Origin: an uncultured Collinsella sp.
GTDB lineage: Bacteria > Actinomycetota > Coriobacteriia > Coriobacteriales > Coriobacteriaceae
Assembly: GCA_934654605.1 (NCBI GenBank)
Contig: CAKUGH010000076.1
Coordinates: 1 to 5,164, forward strand
Reading direction: 5' to 3'
Length of the DNA: 5,164 bases
Shown one piece after another: positions 5,162-5,164 of this stretch. Position 1 is the first letter of the stretch. Every line of letters begins with the position of its first letter. Made by a program: the position numbers and the translations under genes. Under the pieces are notes generated by a model. That model saw only the letters and a program-made list of their open reading frames with translations, was not told the DNA's origin and ran no database searches.

Positions 5162-5164
5162 ATG
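5162..5164 (+). CDS. Possible start codon of the next gene (only ATG in window)
   Basis: The window ends with ATG preceded at 7 bases by the purine-rich GAGG of AGAGAGGGAAGG. The promoter-like element about 64 bp upstream and the return to GC-rich sequence make this a plausible start. No coding sequence is visible, so the product cannot be named. Confidence 0.5.

Larger units (their letters stand above)
5061..5164 (+). promoter_or_regulatory. Intergenic region and leader of the next gene
   Basis: This stretch separates the large lipoprotein gene from a candidate ATG at the window edge. No convincing terminator follows the lipoprotein stop; the best pairing near 5061-5080 is only about 4 bp (CACC with GGTG). 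TGCTATCCT (5090-5098) fits an extended -10 element (TGnTAtnnT). In the leader, GAGAGGG occurs twice (5118-5124 and 5149-5155). TTGCC-G (5127-5133) can pair with CGGCAA (5143-5148), which would bracket the second purine block. That block, GAGG 5151-5154, lies 7 bases before ATG 5162 and would be the SD. Confidence 0.5.

Overview
The window looks like a piece of a high-GC gut actinobacterial chromosome, most likely Coriobacteriia and possibly Collinsella. That is an inference from three things: the GC-rich glmM and M32 carboxypeptidase genes, the SD-led ATG starts, and a GGGACGTTCC-type intergenic repeat that I associate with that group. No rRNA or other taxonomic marker is present.

Layout. (1) Bases 1-321 are the 3' end of glmM on the + strand. 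It is followed by a stem-loop overlapping its stop codon and a better intrinsic terminator. (2) Bases 322-697 hold no gene. They contain these hairpins, a REP/MITE-like element of about 133 bp with 12-bp terminal inverted repeats, and the terminator of the next, convergent gene. (3) Bases 698-2326 on the - strand encode a complete M32 metallocarboxypeptidase with an unusual lysine-rich N-terminal extension. (4) From about 2400 to 5060 the base composition falls visibly, from about 70% GC in sampled carboxypeptidase lines to roughly 40-55%. This part holds a short Crp/Fnr-type regulator (- strand) divergent from two + strand lipoprotein genes: a small GTW-type lipoprotein of 128 aa and a 477-aa WG-repeat-like lipoprotein. 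(5) Bases 5061-5164 hold a promoter-like site and a leader ending exactly at a candidate ATG of the next + strand gene.

How the genes may work together. glmM (amino-sugar and cell-wall precursor synthesis) and the M32 peptidase (cytosolic peptide trimming) are housekeeping genes with no evident link to each other. The divergent regulator/lipoprotein set has the form of a local regulatory cassette: a one-component Crp-like sensor facing an operon for two envelope-anchored proteins. The 145-bp shared intergenic region carries nested dyads and a run of nine Gs. This cassette is the most interesting part of the window. I see no sign of CRISPR, a phage, a complete insertion sequence, a toxin-antitoxin pair or a recognisable defence system.
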